A DNA stretch of 64,000 nt from Marthasterias glacialis (GCA_911728455.2 OU452219.1:12924397-12988396); one strand, 5' to 3'. Counted from the first letter of the stretch, positions 48,601 to 59,517 are shown. Notes: a model not told the origin generated them from the sequence alone. Program-made: numbers and translations.

Positions 48601-49899
48601 AGCGACCTTTGCTCCGGTATTCCGATTTTACACAATTCCGTCTTTACACGACTTCCGCTTCCAGGCAGGGGAAACTTGCGTGTAAACAGGTCATCCGGCA
48701 CCAACTGGTTAATTTTAATTTGATGTTTTTCTTTGTCTTGTCCATTCAGGGTACCGTCGATTGTTTCACTCGGTATATCCGCATCCAAATTTAGCGAGAT
48801 CCAAACGGGTAAATCAGGCATACAAAGACTTGATAACTTCCTCACCTCTGTCGCAAGACTGTCGGAAGACCAGCCCTGTACTTCATCTGCTACCGAGGAT
48901 GATGATGATGATGACAATGATCCGGAGCATCAAGCCCATGTAAATCTCACAAGAGGGAATGGGATTCAGGACAGAAAAAGTGCAGACGATGGACAAAAGG
49001 AATCCCAGGTGGTGAAAAAGTACGGCATTCAGGCCTTCTTTACGCCCAGAAAGGAGCAACCGTTTGAGGCAAACGAAGAGAGTCCCGACACTGAGTGTCA
49101 GAACCAGTTTGTTGGCAGTAGAACTAAAGGGACTAAGAAGTCAGAATCTTCGGGTAGATTGAAGAAAGAATCTGGCAGAAAGAAGACGGGGGGTTTCTTC
49201 GGAAACTACTTCCAGAAGATGAGAGAGACTGAGGAGAGCAACGATGCCTGGAAAGCGGACACTGCTAGCAGGGGTATGGACGGCAATGCATTGGAAAGAA
49301 GTAAATCTGAAGGCTGTTCTATTGAAAATACAAATCAAGCGCACATTGTGAATAATTCAAGTGAAGGCCTGGCAAAAGATTCCAAGCCTTCTGATGAGAC
49401 AGGTCCAGCTGCAAAACACCATCGTGAGCACCAACCAAAACAACATGGGCACCAGCCAAAACAACCTGTGAGAATCATTGAGCATATCTCAGATTCATTA
49501 AAAACAGTCAGTGGCTCTGAAGAATTTGATACAAATACATGTAATCCTATAAACGGGCAACTGGATGTGACCCCTGACCCAAGTCTGACCTTAGATTCAG
49601 TCGTATGTGAAAGGTGCAACAAGGTCGTATCTTCTTGGGATTATCCCGAGCATTTGGATTATCACTTTGCGGTAGAGCTACAGAAAGAAATAGGATTAGC
49701 TGAAGTCACTTCACCAAACAATCAGAGTGGTTCATCTGGTGTCGCTACTGATAGCGGGCAGAGATCATCAGGATCAGATAGAGGGGGCAGGAACGGCAAA
49801 AGAAGGGCTAAATCTCATGGATCTACAGAAGGAGCCAAGAAAGCCAAAACAGAACTCTCACCAGGGACAACGTTACATTCATTTTTTAGGAAGAAATAA
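39506..49899 (+). CDS. POLH: DNA polymerase eta (Y-family translesion polymerase), complete, 10 coding exons
   Basis: Pol eta copies past UV cyclobutane dimers in the nucleus and is recruited by PCNA and ubiquitin. Joining ten exons (39506-39639, 40908-41042, 41675-41934, 42179-42333, 43304-43407, 44389-44508, 45784-45907, 46875-46940, 47825-47994, 48750-49899) gives an inferred 805 residues with all phases matching. Human POLH has 713; the excess is mainly in the disordered C-terminal region. The palm metal ligands are present: Asp12 with Met13 (LIDMDCFYVQVEQR) and Asp115/Glu116 in SIDEAY. GGG-IIAV and EARANGVTR (fingers), CSAGIAHNK, LGGKLG and PIRK are all conserved. A UBZ3 zinc finger (Cys709, Cys712, His724, His728) and a C-terminal PIP-like box (TLHSFF, 797-802) close the protein. 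The start is the ATG that places the catalytic Asp at the expected position. Confidence 0.97.
39908..40067. mobile_element. 160-bp near-perfect palindrome (MITE) in POLH intron 1
   Basis: Outer arms are AAATATTGAGTGACT and its complement. The inner arms (GGAGGAATATTATCGC onward) meet at a loop reading GAGGCGAAGCC. A half-copy in the same family lies at 10365-10440. Confidence 0.8.
40071..40535. mobile_element. ~465-bp MITE with TATATAACTG inverted ends
   Basis: The left end TTATATAACTG...GATCCTTG and the right end CAAGGATC...CAGTTATATAA are inverted over about 34 bp. The interior has no recognised protein. It directly follows the 160-bp palindrome. Confidence 0.6.
40667..40858. repeat. GGGCCCAATTTCATA / TGCTTAGC repeat, copy 1
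   Basis: A ~190-bp sequence with imperfect inverted ends (GGGCCCAATTTCATAAAGC and GCTTTATGAAACTGGGC). Copies at 55693-55873, 61409-61600 and 61732-61893. Confidence 0.75.
40908..41042 (+). CDS. POLH: POLH exon 2: fingers region
   Basis: The acceptor TGTATCAG|T completes the third Gly of GGG, followed by IIAVGYEARANGVTRQM and VRVPENRGKADLTR. The donor is CACCAG|GTAAGA, phase 2. A second AG at 40914-40915 would delete conserved residues, so the upstream AG is chosen. Confidence 0.95.
41043..41674 (+). other. POLH intron 2
   Basis: It contains a poly-T run (about 20 T) at 41380-41398 and no recognised element. Confidence 0.9.
41675..41934 (+). CDS. POLH: POLH exon 3: catalytic SIDEAY motif and acidic loop
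   Basis: The acceptor TTATGTAG|ATACCG gives RYREAG, then CVERASIDEAYIDLTEVV with Asp115 and Glu116. A lineage-variable acidic stretch (EAEEDEEGEDGG) follows. The preferred donor is GCTGAAG|GTATAA (phase 1). An in-frame alternative, GATGGAG|GTACCA at 41907, is 27 nt earlier and would drop nine residues. Confidence 0.92.
42179..42333 (+). CDS. POLH: POLH exon 4: palm, CSAGIAHNK
   Basis: The acceptor ATTATACAG|ATGCC gives D-ARRTGTLQWLDQL, then VVTEEMRAAVLQQTG and CSAGIAHNK. It ends in phase 0 at AATAAG|GTATGA. The order matches human POLH around QWLDSL and CSAGISHNK. Confidence 0.95.
42334..43303 (+). other. POLH intron 4
   Basis: It contains the LINE C-terminal fragment at 42866-43000. Nothing else was recognised. 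Confidence 0.9.
42866..43000 (+). pseudogene. Non-LTR retrotransposon (LINE) C-terminal ORF fragment, POLH intron 4
   Basis: The translation contains AAPYLWNALHIHIRKASSV and FKSLLKTHLFKLTF. The pattern AAP-LWN-LP--IR-----FKS-LKTHLF is typical of the C-terminal end of LINE reverse-transcriptase proteins in marine invertebrates. The catalytic part is missing, so it is a 5'-truncated remnant. Confidence 0.6.
43304..43407 (+). CDS. POLH: POLH exon 5
   Basis: The acceptor TCTTCTTACAG and the donor AAAAAT|GTAAGT flank MLSKLSCGLHKPRQQTVVP to LFQTLPIRK, equivalent to the LAKLACGLNKPNRQT to PIRK part of human POLH. It ends in phase 2. Confidence 0.95.
43909..43978 (-). repeat. tRNA-derived sequence with intact A and B boxes (POLH intron 5)
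   Basis: The minus strand reads GCTCGGTGGTCTAGTGGTAA (A box TGGTCTAGTGG) and has a perfect B box, GGTTCGAATCC. CTCGG at the 5' end pairs with CCGAG at the 3' end, but the anticodon stem is poor and the T stem has a mismatch. It is a tRNA pseudogene or SINE head; a divergent real tRNA is less likely. Confidence 0.55.
44231..44340. mobile_element. Palindromic MITE, GGTGGCAGCAGACTTACC family, POLH intron 5
   Basis: The left arm AGGTGGCAGCAGACTTACC and the right arm GGTAAGTCTGCTGCCATCTA are inverted around about 70 bp. Related copies lie at 7634-7712 and 25411-25522. Confidence 0.75.
44389..44508 (+). CDS. POLH: POLH exon 6: thumb (helix-hairpin-helix region)
   Basis: The acceptor ATGTGTAG|T gives IRNLGGKLGHSLMEDLG, then FMGDLCKYTEKQLQSH. 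The donor is GACAGG|GTAAGC, phase 2. LGGKLG is the conserved thumb motif that contacts DNA. Confidence 0.95.
44509..45783 (+). other. POLH intron 6
   Basis: It contains a copy of the 230-bp repeat and, at 44609-44745, a stretch similar to 31780-31900 (GGCTGTGTCCGAATTGATGG against GGCCGTATCAGAATTAATGA). Confidence 0.85.
44866..45090 (+). repeat. ~230-bp repeat family, copy 2 (POLH intron 6)
   Basis: TTACAAGGTGATG, CATACCAGAAACA, AAACCCTTTCTCTTAATG and CATCCGAAGGA follow the same order as in the copy at 50975. Confidence 0.65.
45784..45907 (+). CDS. POLH: POLH exon 7: start of little finger
   Basis: The acceptor TCTTTTACAG|T and the donor CAGAAG|GTAGGT flank GAWLYGLCRGVDDEPV, then LLPKSVGCGKTFRGKMAL. 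Human POLH has SWLYAMCRGIEHDPV and LPKTIGCSKNFPGKTAL here. Confidence 0.95.
45908..46874 (+). other. POLH intron 7
   Basis: It has a 191-codon open frame (45958-46533) with no protein-family features. It shares CCATTTTGGGAGTCAA with intron 6, so it is probably repeat-derived. Confidence 0.8.
46875..46940 (+). CDS. POLH: POLH exon 8 (66 nt)
   Basis: A short phase-0/phase-0 exon encoding VKHWIAQLTEELAERLVRE and three more residues, between TGTTGCAG and GTATGC. It matches the VQWWLLQLAQELEERL helix of the human little finger. Confidence 0.92.
46941..47824 (+). other. POLH intron 8
   Basis: It contains one 165-bp family copy. Nothing else was recognised. Confidence 0.85.
47043..47209 (+). repeat. 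~165-bp interspersed repeat family, copy 7 (POLH intron 8)
   Basis: Closest in sequence to the copy at 22730, with GGGCAAGGCCATTTTC and GGGGCACCAAGGCCAGGGG. Confidence 0.75.
47825..47994 (+). CDS. POLH: POLH exon 9: little finger
   Basis: The acceptor TGCCTCCTCAG and the donor GATTG|GTAGGC flank NNRMAKLLSIHIQQSG, then SLSRSCALHHLEATTIARD and DIFMVIQSLN. Human POLH has DRVATQLVVSIRVQG and LRRCCALTRYDAHKMSHDAF at the equivalent place. It ends in phase 2. Confidence 0.93.
47995..48749 (+). other. POLH intron 9
   Basis: Mostly occupied by the long 580-bp repeat copy B. Confidence 0.9.
48116..48662 (+). repeat. ~580-bp interspersed repeat, long copy B (POLH intron 9)
   Basis: The same landmarks as the copy at 10858-11435 appear in the same order and orientation. 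It ends about 90 bp before the last POLH exon. Confidence 0.85.
48750..49899 (+). CDS. POLH: POLH exon 10: end of polymerase core, disordered tail, UBZ3, NLS, PIP
   Basis: The acceptor GTCCATTCAG completes Trp423 and continues VPSIVSLGISASKF. After residue 440 the chain is low-complexity, with an Asp run at 473-478. Candidate PCNA or Rev1 contacts are IQRLDNFL (447-454), KYGIQAFF (513-520) and GFFGNYF (571-577). The UBZ3 finger spans about 707-740 with Cys709, Cys712, His724, His728 and the PEHLDYHFA core. Basic clusters at 772-777 (GKRRAK) and 785-789 may be nuclear localisation signals. The last residues, TLHSFFRKK, form a C-terminal PIP-like box. The stop is TAA at 49897-49899. Confidence 0.95.
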
Positions 49900-50785
49900 T
49901 ATTTCAAAAACAACAACTGGCTTTATGATAACATGAATAGAGCCCTTTGCATATATGACATCACAAGCTCATATAGCGCCCTCACTGATGTCAAAGGAAG
50001 ACCTTCTATAGGCTGATAGTTGTGTGTGGCACGTTCACACAACAATGGAAACATGCAAGTTTGCGTGTTTGCATTGTTTGTCCTCAGCTATGGTAGCGTT
50101 TGAAAGCGGTCAATTGTAATGCAGCCCAGTGTCTCTCATTTTCGCAGAGCATTCATATGAGATTAACGCTGAATGTGAGAAATATCTTTTCATATTTTGT
50201 AAGTTTTGCTATTGTTCTATTTGTACATTATTTATTTATTGATGTAAAAATCAATCAATCAATATTTAAAAATGGCGATATTGAATTTCTAAGGATTTAT
50301 GCAAAATGTTGATATTTTATACCTAAATGTAGGACCATTTATTGTTCAGCTTACTGCAATGCAATCCAATGTTGGTCTGGGTAGGTTGGTCAAGAAAAAT
50401 ATAGCTCTGTGTTCTTTGCTTATTTCCCCCGTAAAAAAGGTAACAAGATGTGTTTGTTAAAACATGAAAGGCTTGAATGTTTGTATAAATTCTTTCAATG
50501 AATGACTTAACAAAAAATTATTCTTAGCTGTTTTGAAAAATAACGAAATTGGGGCTCCATGAATTCATTCAATTCCAGATCTGAAAAAAAAAAATTCTCA
50601 TTCCTATTTTAACAATGTTTATATAATAGCAACTACTTTTACATAAATTATTCAAAAGTTTAGTGGTGTATAACTTTTCACAAAATATTTTTGTGTGGGC
50701 GATAATAAATCCCAGTCCGTGAATTTCAAATCAGATTTCCTATTCAGATCTTTATTAATAAAGATAAAAATGAACTGATGAAGCT
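49900..50785 (+). other. POLH: POLH probable 3' UTR with two poly(A) signals
   Basis: AATAAA hexamers occur at 50704-50709 and 50757-50762, 0.8-0.9 kb after the stop. The first part (about 49938-50050) is a repeat shared with 59518-59630. No other coding signal was seen. Confidence 0.5.
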
Positions 50786-50974
50786 TGTATTTGGTCAAGG
50801 TTTTTATTCTGGCATTCAAATTTCCTGAAACTATTGTAATGGGGAAAATATTGATAAAGTTATGCAGTTTTATAGCCCTTTATCTGCTTATGATGGACGT
50901 CTTATAGCACTCATTAGTGTTACGACAGATATACAGATGAGCTGTGATTGAATTATGTGACCCATTTGTATAGG

Positions 50975-51190
50975 ACCTTGTAAGGGTTTATAAGGTGATG
51001 CTGTGTAACCTGTCGCAACCATGCCAGAAACACTGGGCCAAACCCCTTCTCTAAATACTAAGTGTACTGGGTTCTTTTACGTGCCTTACTCAACACACAG
51101 GACCTACCGCTTAACGGACCTATCCGAAGGATGAAGCAATTACGGTTAAGTGTCTCAGTGCCATGAACATGACCTGAACCCATACTCTGG
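50975..51190 (+). repeat. ~230-bp repeat family, copy 3
   Basis: TTATAAGGTGATG, CATGCCAGAAACACTGGGC, AAACCCCTTCTCTAAATACT and TATCCGAAGGATG. Confidence 0.65.
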
Positions 51191-54100
51191 CACCTGAATT
51201 TATGGGGGGGTGGACGTGCATGTGCCCCCCTTACTGATGTCCGTGCCTCCCCGGGTGCCCCCAACTGATGTCTGTGCCACCCCCTCCCCCCTGGTGCCCC
51301 CCGCCTTTACCATTTGAAATCTGGACTTTTGAGATTAAAAATTACCAGAACAAAATGTCACATTTTATGAGCTTTTACGTAGTAATTTCAATGTTTTTAA
51401 GTAATTTTATTATTTACACGCAGAATGTATTTGTTTTACCTCAACACATCAGAGAAGCGCTGAAACTGAGGGGCTTGTTTAGGAAAAATACAAACGGAAT
51501 TAACCAAAAGTCCCCCTAGGAAAAATGGTGCCCCCCCCCCCCCCCCGCGTCCCCCCCTAAAATTTTACCCTATTACAGTGCTGTGTGTTAAGCACTGTAT
51601 ACAGTGCTTAACACATCAGTGTATGGGCGAAGAAACACAAATAACTGACATTATACTTATTAAACGTTGACCAGCCTATTAAAACAGTCACATGTTGGAA
51701 CTAACTGTGTGTATTGTCATGACTGTGTTGATGCATTTACCACATTATTGCTGGCCGACATTACAGTACATTTATCATAAACCACAACGGATGGTCAGCA
51801 CTGTAGAAGGATTTTAATTTAAAAATAAAAAATGAATTACCGTTAGCTTAAATGAAGAGGGCTTGATCCGGATCTTATTTACAAATGACAAAAAAAAACA
51901 CATACAGAAATATTTCTCAACATAAATCAGCAAAGGTATTATTCTCAGATAAGAAAAAAAAGACAACGCAGGAGTAATTTAATACTAACACGATGTTATA
52001 AGTGCAATTATAGTATGTTCACATTGAGACTAAAATAACTACGTCATTGTAATACTGGCAATGATGTTCTGTACAGGAATGAGATTATTGGTAATTATAC
52101 AATTCCTTACTTAACGAGCCCTTCCAATGAAATATGCAAATTACATTCATGCACTGCATACAGACACTATTGGTGGGCAAACGCCATAGAGATTTGCACC
52201 AGGCAGATGGACAAACGCGTATACATGCGTCAAGCCACCATGCTCCCTGATCATTTTGCCATCAAGTAGTAGAGTTAAAGGGGTTGTGTCATCATGATTA
52301 TACAATGGAATAACCCAGTTACTACGCACGCATGCCCGCCGGTGGTCACATCACAGTTTAAGACGGCACCCTTTGGGATTTGACTGCAAGCGCGCGCGTG
52401 TGCAGTATCTGGGTGAGAGTCCATCTTTCCATGCACAGCCGGCCTGCTATATTCATGATGATACAGCCCCTTTAATGCGCAAGCACTACGCGCTATTTAC
52501 CTATTTCATGGGAAGGGTCTATTCCTTAATTATGTTAGCAAATAGTTTATAGTGAATCGTTGCAACACTCGGCTGGTAAACTACTACACATTGGGTGTTT
52601 TTAGCAACAACAAAATTCTTCTAGATTGTTTTTTAAATACCAACTCCATTTTCAGGATACAACACAAAAAACATGTGAACTTGATCGGAAGTGAACATTA
52701 CATTTGAAGGTAAAATTGAAACCTTGACCTTTTTACTTTTCTTAAAAGCATTTCAGACAAACCGTTTTACTTCCTTGCTAAAACCTTTTTTCTTGTTTTT
52801 CTTTGAAGATTGCATTTACATCCCCCACAATTCTTGTTAAAGAAGAATTCAAATTAAAGGCAGGGGATACTTTTGGTAATTACTTCAAAAATAAATGAAC
52901 ATAAAACTTACTTGGTAAGGAGCAATGGGGAGCTATCGATAGTATACAACATTGTGAGAAACGACTCCCTTTGAAGTAACATAGGTTTTGAGAAAGAGGT
53001 AATTTCTGGCTAAAATATCTGAATCTGAGAAAGGCTTCAGGCATGAAGCCTTTTTCATGTAATGAAAAACATGCAGTTTCAGTATTTTCAGATCCTTCCA
53101 CGTGAAAATAACCGCTCCGGATTTTTGCCGATATCTCAAGACTGCTAACATCTTTTGAAACAAAATTTTCAGGGGTTAGTTTTATGGCATATAGGATTGA
53201 AACAAACGTACGGTTCAAAATACCAAAGGTATACCCTACCTTTAAGTGTAAAACCACATTTGTCTCTTACATGATTCCTACGTTAATTGAAGCACCATTG
53301 TCGCAATAACTAACAAAGGGTACCCTGTCCATCAAAGGTATAATTAGTTCATAACATGGGCGGGAAAAAAAGCCAGTGCCCAACGATTCATTTCACTTCT
53401 TCAATGCATTTCTGAGAAAAGCGCTACAAAGGCTAATTGAACATTTCTTTCAGTGCAGTATTAATCACCATCTCTTTATTCATCATGAGACTGCACATTA
53501 CTGGACAAAATCAACTTGATCAAAACATTAGTGGGTTTGTTCCTGGGAGTGGGATAGATGTAAGTCACATCTATGTTTGTTTCATTTTGTCTGGCAAGTA
53601 GACAGTACAAGCAAAAACAAAACATCTTGTTCTTAAAATATTGCTGAAAAGAAAGAGTTGAAACAGCTAGAGCCTGACGGATTGCCTAAAAGAAATAAAG
53701 TTTCTGTCCAGCAGACTCTCCTTTCTAGCTGGATTTTCAGACTGGCTAAGTGTTCATCCAAATTTTGCCAGTTTTGGTGACACTAGCCGAGCCAGCCTTT
53801 GTTTCAACCTAACAGATGATTTCAGGGTGGGAGGGGGAGGGGGAGAGAAGGGGGAAGAGGGTTTCAACTCATGAGTACAATCAATATATCCAGCATGAGA
53901 CAGTGCAAGAGACAGACTCCAGTTTGTGGTACAGTATATATTTTTGGTCCCACAATAGTGTTCAGCTTCAATCAGTTTTGAGGTGTGGTAAAAGCTATGG
54001 GTGATAATGACAGTTGAGTGTTACAGGAAAAAAAGGTTGCATTTTACATGCACTCGGACAAAAAACAACCACATTATAGTCTAATCAGTGAATATGACAC

Positions 54101-54674
54101 ATGACATTAGAAACTTTACACAAATACGACTATAGGTGGCTTTGGTAACATGTTTTCTTTTTCTTCCAATTATTTATTAGGGGCTTAACCAAATTAGCAG
54201 TTAAAATTATATTAACTTGCATGACCAATCTTTAATGCACTTGATCACATTATACAAATAGCAGCATATTGACGTTAACATCACATTTATACATTACAAA
54301 CATGACAATTCACAAAATGTGTACTCCTCAAAGCTGTCTTAACAGCGCTTTATAGAATAATTCCAAAGTTTGTAAATGAGACACAGCTTCGTACACAAGT
54401 AGTGGACTTTTTTCTTCAGCCTAACAGAGCCAACATTTAGGTGTTACTTTTGCAGCACTTCAAAAAAACAAACAAAAATAAAAACCTCTTTAACGGTAAA
54501 CGCTGTGGCTGATTCAGAGTCAAAATCAGTTAAATTGACGGTGGTCATGTGACATGATCTACATAATATACAATGAGGTAATAATCAACTCTTAGCATGA
54601 ATACAAAACCATTCTATACCCCTTTCTTCTTAAGAGAATAAATTAAATTTAAACAAACAATTTTATAGAAACTG

Positions 54675-54675
<1 letters not shown>

Positions 54676-54707
<32 letters not shown>
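54676..54707. repeat. (AT)n microsatellite
   Basis: About 16 AT units. Confidence 0.95.
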
Positions 54708-54710
<3 letters not shown>

Positions 54711-55692
54711 TTAATATGTACATTTTGTTGTTTTATCAACTTTATATATAAACCACAATGTAGCATTTTATTTATGCTCAAAAATATTGTGCATAAAATA
54801 TTACTGGTCTTTAGAATGTGACTTGTTCCAGCTGGTTTGAACCAGTTTGGACAGGATAAGGCTTGAAAGAACTGGTGGTTTTTGCTTACTAGTAAAAGAA
54901 TAACCAAAACACTTCATTAATAAGCACCGATTTGGTCCAAAAATCTCACTCCATCCTTTGTACAACCAACTTTAGTTAGACAGATAGTTAAGCGACATTT
55001 TTATATAAAAATATCCATTTGTTGGATACAGTAATTATACAGAAAAATAGAGCAACTCTTATGGCTAGGTCATACTTTGCACAAATGTAAAAGCAAAATT
55101 TGACTTTTTATACTTGGTGATCCACAAGCACTGGGAGCATAAAGTGCTTATCACACACCAGTGTGATGATGGTCAAACCAAAATCCCGATGCAATTATTA
55201 CATCAACTTGAGTGACCCATAATTGTCAAAATTTTCAGGTTGAAGAGTATCTAAGAAGGTGATTGGGAAAACAAAATGAAGGTGTTTCTTTGAAATGTAG
55301 AAGGGAAAAAGCAGGAAATTAGTATGAAGGAAGAGGCGGTCTTCAAAGCGTCGTACTACCTTGAAAATGTTGACAAGATTGGCCAGCCCCTTAATCATCT
55401 TTTTTATTCTTCTTATCTTGAATTTCTCTGATGTCAGGATTTATTTTGACATTTGCACGAAGTATGAACCTGCCGTTACTTTGAGTTGAGGCTACTGTGC
55501 ACCATTTTGGTTTTCAATTCTTTTTTTCTTTCTTTCTTTCTTTGCATCCAGTGGAAGACCAGTGCTTGTACAGGAAGGGCTTATATCACTCAAGGTTTTC
55601 ATGGAAATTGACAATAAAAATTCATCGTAAAGAACACTTTTTATTTGTATATTATTTAAAAAACAAATTCTTAAAAGGTCAGGAACCAGACC

Positions 55693-55873
55693 AGGGCCCA
55701 ATTTCATAGGGCTGCTCAAGCAGAAAGTAGTGCTTAACAATTTCCTGCTAAGAAAAATGAGCAGGATACCAGTCACAAATGGTACATTAACTGGTAACCT
55801 TAATCTGGTAAGCACAACTGTTTTGTGCTTAGCTACATTTGTGCTTATCAGCAGCTCTATGAAAATGGGACCA
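55693..55873. repeat. GGGCCCAATTTCATA / TGCTTAGC repeat, copy 2
   Basis: Contains the family landmarks GAGCAGGATACCAGTCAC and GTGCTTAGCTAC and ends AGCTCTATGAAAATGGG. Confidence 0.75.
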
Positions 55874-57544
55874 GCTGTGAGAACCACCCAATAAAAGACT
55901 TTTCTTTTTATACACAAAACAAAACCAATTCCTATAAGTTTACTCTGAAAAAAAGTTTTAACCATAAAATTGAACAGGACATAATTTCAGTGCTCCAAAA
56001 AGACCCCCATCAACTTTGAGAAGAATTAGCATGTGTCTTTTTGTTTTTATTGTGGCAATTATTGTTAAATAAGCATATACAAAGAATTCATGTTTTTTAA
56101 GTACCGCTGCTTTGACTGTAATTGGTGCTTTTTTGTGAACAGCATGATCTCTAACTGATGCAGTGTTTGTGAACCAGCAGCTTAACAGCAGAATTTGCTT
56201 CAGGTTTTTTTTCTCATAAAATGTTAGGACCTTTATGTCTGAAGTTGGTGCTTTATAAAAAAGGTTGAAATCTAAAAGAGCATGAGCCATTTTGAGATAT
56301 GGTGAATTATTAGGTTTGGGTAAATTTGTCTGTATACACCCAAACCAAACAGTGCACTTCTATAGGGTCCAATATGTATCAAAAAGGCTGATGATCTGCG
56401 ATTGATGCAGCAATTGTGACACAGATAGCTTAGCAGACAAATGTACTAAGAAAGTTTTGAAAAGATTCTTCAAGTTTTCTCGCTCTTACAGTTCGTCACC
56501 ATTTTTCACGAAGAGCCACATATGTCAAAAGGTGTGATTGATTGAGATTTACATTTTCCACTGCGCTTATTTAGCTTTAACACTGCAAATCTGCAATACT
56601 AAAGCCACGGTTTGCAGTTTAAGACACCTCATATGATTCTATAAAGGTTTTACCTCCACATTGACTAACTAATTTCTTAATTGCCATAGTAATTAGTCAA
56701 AGATATGCGTTTCTTGATGAAACAACAAAAGTGAGATGACCTACTTATACACCCATCTGAATAACACGTTTTTACATAGGAGAGGGACGCGTGCACACTG
56801 ACATTTTGTGGCTCTTTGTGAAACCATAAAAATGATTTAATCTATATCTACGCTCTTCTGTTGCCATCTTTGGGATGTGTGACACTTTGTGAAAACGCAA
56901 AATGCAATTATTGAGATATACGCCCCTCCCTGTATTGATCAATAATTTGTCCCGTTAACATAAGTGGCTCTTCGTGAAAATGGTGAAATTTTTTTTAGTA
57001 TCTTTTCAACTGTTTACCTCAATTTTAGTCTAAAACCATTACACATAGAAGCCTTGAATTACAATTTGGTCGAGTGGCTATTGCCTATATTGGTTACCTT
57101 CAGTTAGTGCTCCTGTTGGTGCCAATGCTGGCAATAAAATCACCCATTTCATCATTCAAATGCATTTCTTATGACAGGAACTTTGAACTCTGAGAAGACC
57201 TTATTAGGTTTTGAAAAATGCATGTAAAAACCAAGTCCAGTTATTAAACTTTTTTTGCATAAATCATCAAAGAAAAACCACTTCAAAGCAACTCCTATGG
57301 GTTTCTGGCAAACAGTCGAGCCTGTTTGTGTGAGATGGGCGTGACTTACAGTGGAATTGCGTCACACTTACAAACACGTTAACAGATTATTGTGGTTTTT
57401 GTTTACACAATCATAGATAAATCAATTTAGCTGTATCTAAATATATTGGTTTGACTCTATTTATTGAGTTGTTAAGTTGCCCATTATATGAACGATTTCA
57501 AACCTACTGATGACCTAGAGTGAAGTGCGAGTTGAGCCCTGGCA

Positions 57545-57705
57545 CCTGGGCTTGAGTTCACAAAGAGATAAGATTGATCTTGAGATGTGTATCAATCTTA
57601 AATGCTAAGCATAAGAATGTCACAATAAAAATCACTAAAGTAATAATGACAACTCATCTTAAGATGAATCTTAGTGCTTTGTCAAATCCAGCCCTGATAT
57701 TGTTG
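57545..57705. mobile_element. Diverged MITE related to the GGATTTCACAAA group
   Basis: TTCACAAAGAGATAAGATTG near the left end and GCTTTGTCAAATCCAGCCC near the right end, with inner AAGATTGATCTTGAGA and TCTTAAGATGAATCTTAG. Confidence 0.45.
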
Positions 57706-59341
57706 ATCTTTTTTTATCACCTCAATAATAACATTGACTGCAAGACAAACATTCTGCCAAGTGTGTCATCATTTAAAAGATCATAAATGCAAACAAGAGT
57801 GGCTCCAAAACCACAATAATCCATTATCAAATTCATTTTTGTGATACAGTCATTTTCCAACAGATAGAGTCCTTGTGAAAGTGGGAAAAACAATTACAAG
57901 TCTTTAAATCCCAAGTTAAAATGGTGAAAAAATATCACTTTATTTGATGTTCTTTCAGAGTGAAATTTGAAACATGACGCCACTGGATAACAACAACAAA
58001 CGGGTCTGTACATTCCAAAGTGGAATTTTTGCTTCAGTTAAAAAAGTCAAATTCAATGCCGATTTGATTGAATACCATCGAACTTATAAAAAAAAAATGG
58101 ACTAAAACTTTGTATGTACAGACCCATATATTTGAAATGCGACGTTACTGGCTGTTTTTGGATCAAAAGTGGTACTGGAAGGGTAACAAATACAACTGCA
58201 TTTTATGCCATTTAAACATGAGGCTATAGACTTGTAATTTTTTCCCCATTTTCATAAGGACACTATCTATTGAAAATGAGTGCATCACAAAACTGATCTC
58301 GACCTTGGACCCCCTCTTCAATAGGATGCCACCTGAATTGGATGGATCTCTGTCAGAGATCGAGCATGTACAAACAAATTTAAGTTTCAATTAACTCTCC
58401 CCGTTTTCTGAGAAATATCTTGTGAAAATAAAACACCCAAGTTTTAAAGAGGGCAGGGCCACCATAAGGTTGCAGGCTCAAGTTACACTCTAGTCAATTT
58501 TACTTGGTCACCCCAAACTGGATAAAAAAAAATAAGACAAAAAAAATTGGTTTGAACCGCGTATCGTTTGATTGAAAATATGGATGCATTTAGAATAATT
58601 TAAAAAAAAAAAGGTTCATTATGTCCTTCAAGCTCGCTTTAAGTCCTGAAGACATTTTGGAAAATGACCCTTTTGCAATTGTTCCTCTCGAACTGTTTGC
58701 TCGAGATGGAATGACCATCTCAAAGGTGTACAGTTTATTGAATGAACACAATACTTTAAGCATTTCACTGTAAACGTTATGTTAATTGAACACAGACCAG
58801 CTGTTATACGATTGTTATTGTAGAGATTTATATACAGAATCCTAGATACAAAAGAGTGGGTGTAGACACGCCACAAAAACACACAGTACAGTATACAATT
58901 ATACTGGGGATAATAACCCTTTAAAATTCATCAATATATCATAACAAAAATTAATCTTGTAGTGTGCCAGCACAATAACAACAAGCTGCTTTTGCTATGT
59001 GACCGTTTGTTTTTTTTTTGCATATGGACAAATTGGCGATAAGAATTTATTATTGTTATTAATTTTTTGGAACGAACAGAGACAGAATGGAATAAGCTCA
59101 TTAAACTTTAATAATATATGAAAGAGGAATCAAATTCATAGGATTGTCTTTCAATGTATGGAAGGGTATCATGGCGACAACCTCACGACTCCCCAAATCA
59201 GCGTGAAGAAATTTGACTTGACTTGGAACAGCAAATACTTGGGGAAACAAGGTGAACAAAGCCCTCTACTGGTGGGCAGATAGGATGAACTGTGTGGCCA
59301 CTTAAGATTCGGCAACGATTGTCTCCATCCTCTTCTTTCCA

Positions 59342-59398
<57 letters not shown>
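59342..59398. repeat. (CT)n microsatellite
   Basis: About 57 bp of CT units with one CCC interruption. Confidence 0.95.
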
Positions 59399-59517
59399 TC
59401 TGTCCACCAACTTTGTATGTATTTCCCTGGCAAATGGCGACAGGGTCCTGCCATTACAACATCTCCACTTAAACTCTTATCATGTGGGTCCACCTCCACA
59501 CAGCCAATGAAACAACA

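Noticed and set aside
48396-48917. 173-codon minus-strand open frame
   Set aside because: It runs through the 580-bp repeat and is antisense to POLH exon 10; the Ser run is the complement of the Asp/Ser codons.
55492-55965. 157-codon minus-strand open frame
   Set aside because: It overlaps a GGGCCCAATTTC repeat and a TTTC-rich tract; no protein features.
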